DNA of 64,000 bases from Xenophilus sp. Marseille-Q4582. Lineage in GTDB: Bacteria; Pseudomonadota; Gammaproteobacteria; Burkholderiales; Burkholderiaceae_C. The notes below the pieces were generated by a model. That model was given only the letters and a program-made list of their open reading frames with translations. It made no database searches and was not told the origin of the DNA. Each line of letters begins with the position of its first letter. Position 1 is the stretch's first letter. The position numbers were made by a program, and so were the translations under genes. Positions 38,117-47,753 of this stretch are shown here, piece after piece. The stretch covers positions 744,001-808,000 of the forward strand of contig NZ_CAKAKO010000003.1 of assembly GCF_916700565.1 (NCBI RefSeq), in the 5' to 3' direction.

Positions 38117-38320
38117 TCAAATGCCTTGGCCGGGCAGCATGGCGGCCATCGAAACCATGTTGGTTTCATGAACCGACACCGCACCGCGCAGGTGGCGCTT
38201 GTTCTTGGTGGTCTTCTTGGTCAGGATGTGACGCTTGAAGGCTTGACCGCGCTTGACGGTGCCACCGGGACGAACGCGAAAACGCTTCTTCGCGCTGCTC
38301 TTGGTCTTCATTTTGGGCAT
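38117..38320 (-). CDS. rpmI: 50S ribosomal protein L35
   Basis: A 67-residue basic protein, [20 protein letters not shown], with [20 protein letters not shown], the full L35 signature. It lies between infC and rplT in the conserved order. The ATG at 38320 gives the standard length. A longer start at 38398 overlaps a hairpin and is not used. Confidence 0.97.
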   Translation of the reverse strand: MPKMKTKSSAKKRFRVRPGGTVKRGQAFKRHILTKKTTKNKRHLRGAVSVHETNMVSMAAMLPGQGI

Positions 38321-38400
38321 GTGACTGCTCCTTAGTTTGTGCTCGCAAGGCGCCGTGATGCTTTCACGGACTTGCCGGCCTTCGAGGCACTTCTTCATCC

Positions 38401-38469
38401 CGCGGCCGCACGCACTGGCGTGCGGCCGCGAAATCCCTTGGATTCCTGGACGGTTCGGCGGGGCCGAAC
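38401..38469. other. Hairpins between infC and rpmI
   Basis: A perfect 13-bp hairpin with ACTG loop lies at 38401-38430, and GTTCGGC-GGG-GCCGAAC at 38453-38469. Neither has a T-run. They sit in the infC-rpmI gap, where L20 autoregulation structures lie in other bacteria. A processing or translational control role is likely but unproven. Confidence 0.55.
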
Positions 38470-38492
38470 GGGTTCGCCGTCCGGCGGTCCGC

Positions 38493-39098
38493 TCAGGCAG
38501 CCGTCGCCGGCTGCTCGTTCGCTGCGGGCTTGGCGCCTCCGCCGCCTCCGGCCTTCTTGCGGCCCGGCGCGATCATCATGATCATCTGCCGGCCTTCCAG
38601 CTTGGGGAACTGCTCGACGATGATGCTGTCGGCCAGTTCGTCGCGGATGCGGTTCAGCAGCGCCAAACCGAGTTCCTGGTGCGTGATCTCGCGACCGCGG
38701 AAGCGCAAGGTGATCTTGCACTTGTCGCCGTCTTCCAGGAAGCGCCGGATGTTGCGCATCTTGATGTTGTAGTCACCGTCGTCGGTCCCGGGCCGGAACT
38801 TGACTTCCTTGACCTCGATGACCTTCTGCTTCGACTTGGCCTCGGCCGCCTTCTTCTGCTCGAGGAACTTGAACTTGCCGTACTCGATCAGGCGGCACAC
38901 CGGCGGATTGGCCGCCGCCACCACCTCGACCAGGTCGACATCGTGCTCACCGGCCAGGCGCAGGGCCTCCGACAGGCTGACGACGCCCAGAGCCTCGTTG
39001 TCGGGTCCGAACAGACGAACTTCCGGGGCCATGATTTCCCGGTTCAGGCGATGTTGGCGTTCCTCGCGTTGGCGACGGTCGCGGAATCCAGTAGCGAT
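38493..39098 (-). CDS. infC: Translation initiation factor IF-3, AUC start
   Basis: IF-3 keeps ribosomal subunits apart and checks the initiator tRNA and start codon. The visible core, [20 protein letters not shown] and the C-terminal [20 protein letters not shown], is conserved. The first ATG, at 39032, would remove the N-terminal [20 protein letters not shown] segment. That segment is in frame, begins with ATC at 39098 and has AAGGA about eight bases upstream. infC of E. coli starts at AUU, so a rare start that IF-3 itself discriminates against is expected. I therefore annotate 201 residues. The C-terminus has a Gly/Ala-rich tail. Confidence 0.88.
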   Translation of the reverse strand: MATGFRDRRQREERQHRLNREIMAPEVRLFGPDNEALGVVSLSEALRLAGEHDVDLVEVVAAANPPVCRLIEYGKFKFLEQKKAAEAKSKQKVIEVKEVKFRPGTDDGDYNIKMRNIRRFLEDGDKCKITLRFRGREITHQELGLALLNRIRDELADSIIVEQFPKLEGRQMIMMIAPGRKKAGGGGGAKPAANEQPATAA

Positions 39099-39112
39099 GG
39101 TGACTGTCCTTC

Positions 39113-39135
39113 AAAAAACGCTGCGAATTGCAGCA
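39113..39135 (-). terminator. Terminator-like hairpin just upstream of infC
   Basis: GCTGC-AATTC-GCAGC followed by GTTTTTT on the minus strand, ending about 15 bases before the infC start. A second perfect hairpin, GGCCCGAA/TTCGGGCC, lies upstream near 39172-39191, just after thrS. Together they may reduce read-through from thrS into infC. Confidence 0.6.
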
Positions 39136-39199
39136 CAAGCCTTCACGGCGCACGCACCAAGGTCGACAAGGGGCCCGAATGCCTTCGGGCCACCACGGC

Positions 39200-41107
39200 T
39201 CAACGCTTGTGAGAGATGTCGTCGGCGATCTTTTGCGAGAACGCTTCCAACGACATGACACCGAGGTCGATGTTGCCCCGGGCGCGCACTGCGACGGCGC
39301 CAGCTTCCTTCTCCTTGTCACCCACGACGAGGATGTAGGGGAGCTTTTGCAACGAATGCTTCCGTATTTTATACGTGATCTTCTCGTTGTGCAGGTCCAG
39401 CGCCACCCTAAGGCCTTGATTCCGCAGCGTTTTCGCAACTTCCGCCGCGTAATCGGCCTGTCCCTCGCTGATATTGAGCACCGCGACATGCACCGGCGCC
39501 AGCCAGGCGGGCATCGCTCCGGCATGGTGCTCAATCAGCATGCCGATGAAGCGCTCCAGGCTGCCGACGATGGCGCGGTGCAGCATCACGGGGTGCGCCC
39601 GGCCGCTCGTTTCCGTCACGTATTCGGCCCCCAGACGCTCGGCCATGTTGAAGTCCACCTGCATCGTGCCGCACTGCCATTGGCGGCCCAGCGCGTCACG
39701 CAACGTGTACTCGATCTTGGGCCCGTAGAAGGCGCCATCGCCCGGCGCGATGACGAACTCCACGCCCGAACGGCGCAGCGCCTCCATCAGCGCCCCTTCC
39801 GCCTTGTCCCACAGCGCGTCGGAGCCGATGCGGCTCTCCGGACGCGTGGCGACCTTGTACAGGATGTCCGTGAAGCCGAAGTCCTGGTAGACCTTGAGCA
39901 ACTGTGCCGTGTAATCCACGCATTCCTGCAGGATCTGGTCTTCCGTGCAGAAGATGTGCCCATCGTCCTGCGTGAAGCCGCGCACGCGCATGATGCCGTG
40001 CAGGCCGCCCGAGGGCTCGTTGCGGTGGCACTGGCCGAATTCACCGTAGCGGATCGGCAGGTCGCGGTAGCTGCGCAGGTCGCTCTTGAAGATCAGCACG
40101 TGGCCCGGGCAGTTCATCGGCTTGAGCGCGTAGTCGCGCTTTTCCGATTCCGTGACGAACATGTTCTCGCGGTAGTTCTGCCAGTGGCCCGTCTTCTCCC
40201 ACAGGCTCTTGTCCAGGATCTGCGGCCCCTTGACTTCGCTGTAGCCCGTGTCGCGGTAGACCTGGCGCATGTACTGCTCCACGGCCTGCCACAGCGCCCA
40301 GCCCTTGGGATGCCAGAACACCACGCCAGGCGCCACATCGTCGATGTGGAACAGGTCCAGCTCCTTGCCCAGCTTGCGGTGGTCGCGCTTCTCGGCCTCC
40401 TCGATGCGCTGGATGTAGGCGTCGAGCTGCTTCTTGTCGGCCCAGGCCGTGCCGTAGATGCGCTGCAGCTGCTCGTTCTTGGCGTCCCCGCGCCAGTAGG
40501 CGCCGGCCAGCTTCGTGAGCTTGAACACCTTCAGGAAGCGCGTGTTGGGCACGTGCGGGCCGCGGCACATGTCCACGTACTCCTGGTGGTAGTACAGGCC
40601 CATGGCCTTCTCGTCGGGCATGTCCTCGACCAGGCGCAGCTTGTAGTCCTCGCCGCGCGACTTGAACACCTCGATCACCTCGGCGCGCGGCGTCATCTTC
40701 TTGATGACGTCGTAGTCCTGCGCGATCAGCTCCTTCATGCGCTGTTCGATGGCGGCCATGTCCTCGGGCGTGAAGGGGCGCTCGTAGGCGATGTCGTAGT
40801 AGAAGCCCTCTTCGATCACCGGGCCGATCACCATCTTGGCCGTCGGGTAGAGCTGCTTGACCGCATGGCCGACCAGGTGGGCCGTCGAGTGGCGGATGAT
40901 CTCCAGGCCCTCCTCGTCCTTGGGCGTGATGATCTGCAGCTTCGCGTCGTGGTCGATGATGTCGCTGGCATCGACCAGCTTGCCGTCCACCTTGCCGGCG
41001 ACCGTCATCTTGGCCAGGCCGGGGCCGATGGCCTGGGCCACCTCGGCCACGGACACGGGGCCTGGGAACTCGCGGCGGGAGTTGTCGGGGAGCGTGATCT
41101 GAATCAT
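39200..41107 (-). CDS. thrS: Threonine-tRNA ligase
   Basis: A 635-residue ThrRS. It has the N-terminal TGS domain ([20 protein letters not shown]), the editing/SAD domain with [20 protein letters not shown], the class II core with the zinc-binding CPGHVLIF and [20 protein letters not shown], and the C-terminal anticodon domain. It charges tRNA-Thr and edits mischarged serine. It heads the conserved thrS-infC-rpmI-rplT block. Its leader has a threonine-rich ORF and a terminator (see those entries). Confidence 0.97.
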   Translation of the reverse strand: MIQITLPDNSRREFPGPVSVAEVAQAIGPGLAKMTVAGKVDGKLVDASDIIDHDAKLQIITPKDEEGLEIIRHSTAHLVGHAVKQLYPTAKMVIGPVIEEGFYYDIAYERPFTPEDMAAIEQRMKELIAQDYDVIKKMTPRAEVIEVFKSRGEDYKLRLVEDMPDEKAMGLYYHQEYVDMCRGPHVPNTRFLKVFKLTKLAGAYWRGDAKNEQLQRIYGTAWADKKQLDAYIQRIEEAEKRDHRKLGKELDLFHIDDVAPGVVFWHPKGWALWQAVEQYMRQVYRDTGYSEVKGPQILDKSLWEKTGHWQNYRENMFVTESEKRDYALKPMNCPGHVLIFKSDLRSYRDLPIRYGEFGQCHRNEPSGGLHGIMRVRGFTQDDGHIFCTEDQILQECVDYTAQLLKVYQDFGFTDILYKVATRPESRIGSDALWDKAEGALMEALRRSGVEFVIAPGDGAFYGPKIEYTLRDALGRQWQCGTMQVDFNMAERLGAEYVTETSGRAHPVMLHRAIVGSLERFIGMLIEHHAGAMPAWLAPVHVAVLNISEGQADYAAEVAKTLRNQGLRVALDLHNEKITYKIRKHSLQKLPYILVVGDKEKEAGAVAVRARGNIDLGVMSLEAFSQKIADDISHKR

Positions 41108-41130
41108 GGAAAGAACCTTGGGGCAGAAAC

Positions 41131-41160
41131 GAAAAAGCGCGGACCGAAGCCGCGCTTTTG
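41131..41160 (-). terminator. Intrinsic terminator in the thrS leader
   Basis: A 10-bp perfect stem at 41133-41142/41150-41159 with a seven-base loop, followed on the minus strand by TTTTT, ends about 25 bases before the thrS start. It lies within the leader of thrS rather than after an upstream gene, so it is a candidate attenuator. Confidence 0.8.
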
Positions 41161-41202
41161 GAAAGAGTCCGGAATCCGACCGGCGCGCGGGCTACCGGCC
41201 CT

Positions 41203-41250
41203 TCATGGATGAGGGCCGCCGAAAGCGGTGCCGGTAGTTCGCGGTGTCAT
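41203..41250 (-). CDS. Threonine-rich leader peptide of thrS
   Basis: A 15-codon ORF, MTPRTTGTAFGGPHP, with four Thr codons among the first eight (ACA, ACT, ACC, ACC), lies upstream of thrS and of the leader terminator. The stretch CTACCGGC within it (41237-41230) is complementary over 8 bases to GCCGGTAG (41199-41192) downstream. Another segment (41191-41184) can pair with the first arm of the terminator. This matches the 1:2, 2:3, 3:4 plan of classical attenuation, in which stalling at Thr codons allows read-through. A weak AAAGG-like ribosome site precedes it. Confidence 0.65.
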   Translation of the reverse strand: MTPRTTGTAFGGPHP

Positions 41251-41389
41251 AACCAGGATGCCTTTCTCGCCCTTGTTGACCGTGGATGCGAGGATTGTAA
41301 GCGGCGCCCGCGCGCAGGGCCGTCTTCACGCCACTTCGCACGGTGCATGTGCGCAAACAAACAACGGCCGAGCGGCGTCGCAGCGCAAA

Positions 41390-41412
41390 AAAGCCCGGCG
41401 ATGCCGGGCATG
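41390..41412 (-). terminator. Terminator after aceA
   Basis: GCCCGGC-ATC-GCCGGGC followed by TTTTTT on the minus strand, about 50 bases beyond the aceA stop. It separates aceA from the thrS leader. Confidence 0.88.
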
Positions 41413-41464
41413 AAAACCGTCTCTGCCGGGGCCGGGCCGCAGGCGGCCCGTTCATCCCCCGGAC

Positions 41465-42796
<1,332 letters not shown>

Positions 42797-42882
42797 GGTC
42801 ACTCCAGAGTTGCGGAAGGTTGGGAAGGCATCGATGGGCCGGAGCCCTTGGACATGACTGTACCGCCGCCATCAACTCTTAT

Positions 42883-42974
42883 GTCTTATACAAGACCAGA
42901 ATTTTTTATTTATAAATCAACGATTTATTCATTAGTTTTCTCAATACGGCATTGAATTTCTTGCATTGAGAAAA
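42883..42974. promoter_or_regulatory. Palindromes upstream of aceA
   Basis: GTCTT-ATAC-AAGAC at 42883-42896 lies about 90 bases upstream of the aceA start in an AT-rich stretch. TTTTCTCAAT (42936-42945) and ATTGAGAAAA (42965-42974) form a 10-bp inverted repeat with a 19-base gap. Either may bind a regulator of aceA. The remainder of 42797-43093 shows no gene. Confidence 0.5.
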
Positions 42975-43093
42975 AATGCGGCGCCGCAGCAGTCTGGTTT
43001 TTCAGATTGCGGGAGACGAATCTCTGCCCGTGAAAATCACGAGGCGACGTCCGGGCGCATTGCGCGGGCGACACGCGCGCGACAGAGCCCGGG

Positions 43094-43534
43094 TCAAGCG
43101 GCATCCGTATCTGTCCTGCTCATTCCCAGGCGCATCGCGCCCGGGCGGCAGAGCCAGTCGCCGCATTCGATGCAGGGCCTGCCGGGCAGGCGCGACGGGT
43201 GGATCTCGTAGGCCAGGCACCAGAGAACCCGGCCTTGCACACGCACGGGCACCTCGCGCCGCCGGTACTCGCCCTCGCCGTCGGCCTGCACCCCTTCCAG
43301 CGCATCCAGCAGTGCCTCCACGGCCGGCGTGACGCGGTACACCTCGCCCACCACCCGCGCGCTGCCGCCGAAAACCGCACCGGGGTAAGGCCCCAGGTGG
43401 TACAGCGTGCCCTGCGTTTCACCTTCGCCCACATGAATGGGCGCAGGCGCATAGCGCGTGATGTCGTTGCATTCGCCGCGCCGCAGCGTGCCGTACACGA
43501 ACACCAGACGCGTGGTTCCACGGCCTTCGGGCAT
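43094..43534 (-). CDS. Gamma-glutamylcyclotransferase-like protein
   Basis: A 146-residue protein with the GGCT/AIG2-like fold. LVFVYGTLRRGE is the glycine-rich loop that binds the substrate gamma-glutamyl group, then LYHLGPYPGAVFGG, and a Glu in LLDALEGVQADGEGEYRRRE that is the usual acid/base. It likely releases 5-oxoproline from gamma-glutamyl amines or amino acids. The C-terminus has a Cys-rich extension, IECGDWLCRPGAM. The start at 43534 has AAGGAG. The gene is divergent from the EamA transporter, with starts nearly touching. Confidence 0.82.
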   Translation of the reverse strand: MPEGRGTTRLVFVYGTLRRGECNDITRYAPAPIHVGEGETQGTLYHLGPYPGAVFGGSARVVGEVYRVTPAVEALLDALEGVQADGEGEYRRREVPVRVQGRVLWCLAYEIHPSRLPGRPCIECGDWLCRPGAMRLGMSRTDTDAA

Positions 43535-44537
43535 GATCCGCACTCCTTTTGTCGTCCATGCCGGCAGTCTATTGAGCCCCGCCCACGCCCCTTCGCGCAT
43601 CACCGCCTGTGCCTGCCTGGCGCTCAGCATGTCGCTGGTGGGCAGCTACGTGGCCCTGTCCAAGCCGCTGGCGGCCGCCTTTCCGGTGCTGCTGCTGGCC
43701 TGGCTGCGCTTCGGCATCGCCGCGCTGGCCATGCCGCACTGGCTGCGCAAGCCGGCCGACGAGCCGCCGATGACCCGGCGCACGCGCGGGCTGGTGTTCC
43801 TGGAGTCCTTCCTGGGCAACTTCCTCTTTTCCATCTGCATGCTGTTCGGTGTGAGCCTGACCAGCGCCGTATCGGCCGGCGTCATCATGGCCTCGATCCC
43901 GGCCATGGTCGCCATCGCCAGCGCGGTGTTCCTGCGTGAACGCATCACCCCGCGCGTGGCGGCCGCCATCGCCTGCGCGGCGGGCGGCATCGGCCTGCTG
44001 GCGCTGGCGCCCGGCGCGGGGGCGCATGGCGCCTCCGCGGCAACGGAGCCGGCCCCGCCGTCGTCCCTGGCCTGGCTGGGCAACCTGCTCGTCTTCGGCG
44101 CGGTGATCTGCGAAGCGGCCTATGCGGTGATCGGCAAGTCGCTCACCGGCAAGCTGGGCCCGCGGCGCATCTGTGCGCTGATCAACCTCTGGGGCTTCGT
44201 CCTGTCCACGCCCTTCGGCGTCTGGTTCGCGCTGCGTTTCGACTTCGGCAGCGTGCATGCCGGCCATTGGGCGCTGCTGGTGGCGTATGCGATGGCGGCC
44301 AGCATCTGGACCGTGTGGCTCTGGATGACCGGGCTGCGCAGCGTGCCGGCCTCGCAGGCCGGCGTGTTCACCGTGATGCTGCCGGTCAGCGCCGCCCTGG
44401 TGGGCGTTCTGGTGCTCGGCGAATCGCTGGGCACGATGCAGACGGGGGCCTTCGGACTCGCGCTCCTGGGGGTGGTGCTGGCCACCTGGCCCGGCCGCCG
44501 AAGGGGCCCGAACGAGCCCGCGCGAACGGCGCTTTGA
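43533..44537 (+). CDS. EamA-family (DMT) transporter
   Basis: A membrane protein of about 334 residues with ten predicted hydrophobic helices in two EamA repeats (LVGSYVALSKPLAAAFPVLL and later WLGNLLVFGAVICEAAYAVI). Transporters of this family export metabolites or amino acids. The substrate is not clear. The start is uncertain: the ATG at 43533 lacks a ribosome site, and a TTG at 43572 is an alternative. It is divergent from the cyclotransferase gene. Confidence 0.82.
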   Translation: MIRTPFVVHAGSLLSPAHAPSRITACACLALSMSLVGSYVALSKPLAAAFPVLLLAWLRFGIAALAMPHWLRKPADEPPMTRRTRGLVFLESFLGNFLFSICMLFGVSLTSAVSAGVIMASIPAMVAIASAVFLRERITPRVAAAIACAAGGIGLLALAPGAGAHGASAATEPAPPSSLAWLGNLLVFGAVICEAAYAVIGKSLTGKLGPRRICALINLWGFVLSTPFGVWFALRFDFGSVHAGHWALLVAYAMAASIWTVWLWMTGLRSVPASQAGVFTVMLPVSAALVGVLVLGESLGTMQTGAFGLALLGVVLATWPGRRRGPNEPARTAL

Positions 44538-44717
44538 CGCCCGGGCGCGCCCCGGGTGCCGGAAGCCTGAAAAAAAGCAACAGCTCCCAATGAAAAATGC
44601 GTTCGCTCGCTTGGAGCGCTCTGCCTTTCTCCTTTAGCATGCGCCTTGCCACTGAAGACAGCGATTTCCTGCGTTTTCATTGGTAGAACGTTCTCTCCAA
44701 AGCACAAGGAATCAACC

Positions 44718-45113
44718 ATGGCAACTGCAAAGAAAGCACCGGCGAAGGCACCGGCCAAGAAGGCGGCCGCTCCTGCCAAGAAGGCAGCAGCACCCGCGAA
44801 GAAGGCCGCTGCGCCGGCCAAGAAGGCGGCGCCGGCCAAAAAGGCCGCGGCACCGGCCAAGAAGCGCACGCCCAATGCAGCCTTCATGAAGGCGCTGACC
44901 CCCAGCCCCGCGCTGGCCGCCGTCGTGGGCAGCACGCCCCTTCCGCGCACGGCCATCGTCAGCAAGCTGTGGGACTACATCAAGAAGAACAACCTGCAGG
45001 ACAAGGCCAACAAGCGCAACATCAACGCCGACGCCAAGCTGAAGGAAATCTTCGGCAAGCCTCAGGTCTCGATGTTCGAGCTGGCGGCCCTGATCGGCAA
45101 GCACGTCAAGTAA
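44718..45113 (+). CDS. SWIB/MDM2-domain protein with H1-like repeat tail
   Basis: A 131-residue protein. The N-terminal 50 residues are repeats of AAPAKK (histone H1-like, basic and unstructured). The C-terminal 80 form a SWIB/MDM2 domain with STPLPRTAIVSKLWDYIKKN, LQDKANKRNINADAKLKEIF and GKPQVSMFELAALIGKHVK. A clear AAGGAA site precedes the ATG. It probably coats or organises DNA as a nucleoid protein. Bacterial proteins that join H1-like tails to SWIB are known from beta-proteobacteria and chlamydiae. Confidence 0.9.
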   Translation: MATAKKAPAKAPAKKAAAPAKKAAAPAKKAAAPAKKAAPAKKAAAPAKKRTPNAAFMKALTPSPALAAVVGSTPLPRTAIVSKLWDYIKKNNLQDKANKRNINADAKLKEIFGKPQVSMFELAALIGKHVK

Positions 45114-45140
45114 GCCAGTTCCCTGGCGCTTGCGCTCGGA

Positions 45141-45166
45141 AGCCGGTGCGATGCACCGGCTTTTTC
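45141..45166 (+). terminator. Terminator after the SWIB gene
   Basis: AGCCGGTGC-GAT-GCACCGGCT followed by TTTT on the plus strand, 25 bases after the stop. Confidence 0.9.
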
Positions 45167-45231
45167 GTTTCCGGGACCCTGGGCCTGCGGAACGCGCGGC
45201 AGGCCCGTTCGCGCCAGCCGGCCGCCCCGCG

Positions 45232-46938
45232 TCAAGCCTGCGACAGGCCCTGCTTCGCCTGCGCGCTCTGCCGGATCGCGCTCAGCGTCCCGCGGGTGGT
45301 GATCACCTCGGGGTCCAGCGGAATCTCGATCAGCGTGCCGGTGTCGGCCGCCAGCGCGCGCAGCAGTGCGGCCTCGAACTGCGCCGTCTCCGGCACCCGC
45401 TCGGCCGCGTAGCCATAGGCGCGAGCCAGCGCGCAGAAGTCGGGGTTGCGCAGCGCGGTGCCGCTCACGCGCGCGGGATGCTCGCGTTCCTGATGCATGC
45501 GGATGGTGCCGTACATGCCGTTGTTGAGCAGCACGACGATGCTTTTCGCGCCGTGCTGCACAGCGGTCGCGAGTTCCTGCCCGTTCATGAGGAAGTCGCC
45601 GTCGCCGGCCATCGTGAGCGCGACGCGGCCCGTCAGCAGGTTGGCCGCGATGCCGGCCGGCACGCCATAGCCCATGGCGCCCGCGGTGGGCGCCAGCTGC
45701 GTCTTGTGGCCCCTGGCCAGCCCCGGGTGGCGGAAGAAGCGATGCACCCAGCTCGCGAAGTTGCCCGCACCGTTGGTCAGCACCGCGTCGGCGGGCAGGT
45801 GCCGCTGCAGGCAGGCCACGATGGCCGGCATGTCGATGGGCCCGGGCAGCGCTTGCGGCTGCAGCTGGGCTTCGTAGTCCGCATGCACGGCCGCCGTCCA
45901 GCCGGCCCAGGGCAGTTCCGGCGGCGCGCTGAGCACCTCCAGCGCCCGCGCCGCCGCATTCATGGTGGTGTTGAACACCAGGTCGGCCTGATAGACGCGG
46001 TTCAGTTCCTCCGCGCTGGCATGGAAATGCACCAGCTTCTGCCTCGGCTTCGGCGCTTGCAGCAGTTCGTAGCCCCCCGTCGTCATCTCGCCCAGCCGCG
46101 GGCCGAGCGCGATCACCAGGTCGGCCTCGCGCACGCGCTGCGCCAGCCGCGGATTGATGCCGATGCCCACGTCGCCCGCGTACAGCGGGTGGTGGTTGTC
46201 GAAGGTGTCCTGGAAGCGGAAGGCGTTGCCCACGGGCAGCTGCCAGTTCTCGGCAAAGCGCTGCAGCGCCTGCGCGGCCTGCGGCGTCCAGCCTCCGCCG
46301 CCCGCGATGACGAAGGGCCGCCGCGCGGCCAGCAGCATCTGGCGCAGTTCGCGCAGGCCGCCCGGGTCGGCCCATGCCAGCGCGGCCTCGACGCGCGGCA
46401 GCGGCTGCGCCGCCGTGAAGGCGCGCAGCATGTCCTCGGGCAGCACCAGCACCACCGGCCCCGGCCGGCCGTTCATGGCCGTGGCAAAGGCGCGCGCCAC
46501 ATACTCAGGCAGGCGCTGCGGCGCGTCCACGCGCTCGACGCGCTTGGCGAAACCCTTGGTGCTCGGGCCGAAGAAGCTGGCGAAATCCACTTCCTGGAAG
46601 GCTTCGCGGTCGCGGTGGTCGCCCCCCACGTCGCCGACCAGCAGCACCAGGGGGGTCGAATCCTGGAAGGCCGTGTGCACGCCGATCGAGGCATTGGTGG
46701 CCCCCGGTCCGCGGGTGACGAAGCACACGCCGGGCCGTTCCGTGAGCTTGCCCTGGGCTTCCGCCATGAAGGCAGCGCCGCCCTCCTGGCGGCAGGTGAC
46801 GAAGCGGATGCGGTCCGCGTGGCGATGGAAGCCATCGAGCGCCGCCAGGAAGCTCTCGCCGGGAACGCCGAACACATGGCTCACCCCCTGTGCCACAAGA
46901 CAATCGACGAGAAGGTGGCCGGCAAGCTGGGAGGTCAT
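45232..46938 (-). CDS. Thiamine diphosphate-dependent enzyme (acetolactate synthase-like)
   Basis: A 568-residue protein with three domains: an N-terminal pyrimidine-binding domain with the catalytic Glu52 in CRQEGGAAFMAEA, a central nucleotide-like domain, and a C-terminal pyrophosphate domain with AGDGDFLMNGQELATAVQ and the closing LNN. This is the general acetolactate synthase/benzoylformate decarboxylase fold. The substrate cannot be read from the sequence, and it lacks a regulatory partner gene. It is divergent from tetR, with a TetR-type operator between them, so it belongs to the catabolic cluster. No ribosome site is seen before the ATG. Confidence 0.85.
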   Translation of the reverse strand: MTSQLAGHLLVDCLVAQGVSHVFGVPGESFLAALDGFHRHADRIRFVTCRQEGGAAFMAEAQGKLTERPGVCFVTRGPGATNASIGVHTAFQDSTPLVLLVGDVGGDHRDREAFQEVDFASFFGPSTKGFAKRVERVDAPQRLPEYVARAFATAMNGRPGPVVLVLPEDMLRAFTAAQPLPRVEAALAWADPGGLRELRQMLLAARRPFVIAGGGGWTPQAAQALQRFAENWQLPVGNAFRFQDTFDNHHPLYAGDVGIGINPRLAQRVREADLVIALGPRLGEMTTGGYELLQAPKPRQKLVHFHASAEELNRVYQADLVFNTTMNAAARALEVLSAPPELPWAGWTAAVHADYEAQLQPQALPGPIDMPAIVACLQRHLPADAVLTNGAGNFASWVHRFFRHPGLARGHKTQLAPTAGAMGYGVPAGIAANLLTGRVALTMAGDGDFLMNGQELATAVQHGAKSIVVLLNNGMYGTIRMHQEREHPARVSGTALRNPDFCALARAYGYAAERVPETAQFEAALLRALAADTGTLIEIPLDPEVITTRGTLSAIRQSAQAKQGLSQA

Positions 46939-46983
46939 GATGCGTGAGTGACTGAGGCGGTCGGCGATTATGTGCAGCCCCGG

Positions 46984-47018
46984 ATTGCGGCGCGCCGCAA
47001 TTAACCATACAGTGAATT
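46984..47018. promoter_or_regulatory. TetR-type operator A and 18-bp palindrome in the divergent promoter
   Basis: AATTAAC at 46999-47005 and GTGAATT at 47012-47018, six bases apart, form the AATTMAC-N6-GTKAATT palindrome also found at 47714, 53338 and 53509. It is joined on the left by a perfect 18-bp palindrome, ATTGCGGCG/CGCCGCAAT, at 46984-47001. The site lies between the TPP enzyme gene and tetR and so could repress both. Confidence 0.72.
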
Positions 47019-47026
47019 AAAACGAA

Positions 47027-47674
47027 ATGAGTGCCCTGCCCACCGTGACCGAAACCCGCCTGCGCGACGCCGAGCGCTCCCAGGCGGCCATCCTGCTGGC
47101 GGCGCGCGACGAGTTCGCCGGCCACGGCCTCGCGGGCGCGCGCGTGGACCGCATCGCCGAACGCGCCCAGGTCAACAAGCGGCTCATCTACTACTACTTC
47201 CACAGCAAGGACGACCTCTTCCTCGCGGTGCTCGAACAGGCCTATGCCGACATCCGCGCGGCCGAGCGCGAGTTGCACCTCACGGACATGCCCCCGGCCC
47301 AGGCCATCCGCCGCCTGACCGAGTTCACCTGGGAGTACTACCTCGCGCATCCCGAGTTCCTGACCTTGCTCAACAGCGAGAACCTGCACCAGGGCCGGCA
47401 TGTCGCCAGGTCGGCGCGGGCGCGGGAAATGAACTCTCCGCTGATCGATACGCTCGCGCAGATCCTCGAGCGCGGGCGCGCCGAAGGCATCTTCCGCGGC
47501 GGCATCGATCCGGTGCAGCTCTACGTGTCCATCGCGGGCATGGCCTATTTCTACCTGTCCAACAACCACACGCTGTCGGCCATCTTCGGCCGCAGCCTCA
47601 TGACGCCCAAGGCCCAACACGAGCGCATCTCCCACATGTGCGACGTGATCCTCGGGTATGTCCTGAAAGGCTGA
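47027..47674 (+). CDS. TetR-family transcriptional regulator
   Basis: A 215-residue protein. The N-terminal TetR helix-turn-helix is clear: AAILLAARDEFAGHGLAGAR and VDRIAERAQVNKRLIYYYFH. The C-terminal half (LTLLNSENLHQGRHVARSAR) is a ligand-binding domain with no recognisable specificity. There is no ribosome site, and the operator is only nine bases before the ATG. The mRNA may therefore be leaderless. By position it controls the divergent TPP enzyme gene and the TctC operon to the right. Confidence 0.9.
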   Translation: MSALPTVTETRLRDAERSQAAILLAARDEFAGHGLAGARVDRIAERAQVNKRLIYYYFHSKDDLFLAVLEQAYADIRAAERELHLTDMPPAQAIRRLTEFTWEYYLAHPEFLTLLNSENLHQGRHVARSARAREMNSPLIDTLAQILERGRAEGIFRGGIDPVQLYVSIAGMAYFYLSNNHTLSAIFGRSLMTPKAQHERISHMCDVILGYVLKG

Positions 47675-47713
47675 GCGTCTCCATGCGTTGACGCCGCCGG
47701 GCGGGGGCGCCAG

Positions 47714-47733
47714 AATTAACTCGACAGTTAATT
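47714..47733. promoter_or_regulatory. TetR-type operator B before the first TctC
   Basis: AATTAAC-TCGACA-GTTAATT is a perfect palindrome of 7-bp arms. It lies 20 bases before the TctC start and between it and tetR. It matches sites A, C and D. Confidence 0.75.
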
Positions 47734-47753
47734 ACAACGCACAGAGACACTGT

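Noticed and set aside
44740-44865. Tandem repeats at the start of the SWIB gene as a CRISPR array
   Set aside because: They are in-frame codon repeats for AAPAKK without spacers. No CRISPR array or cas gene is seen in the window.
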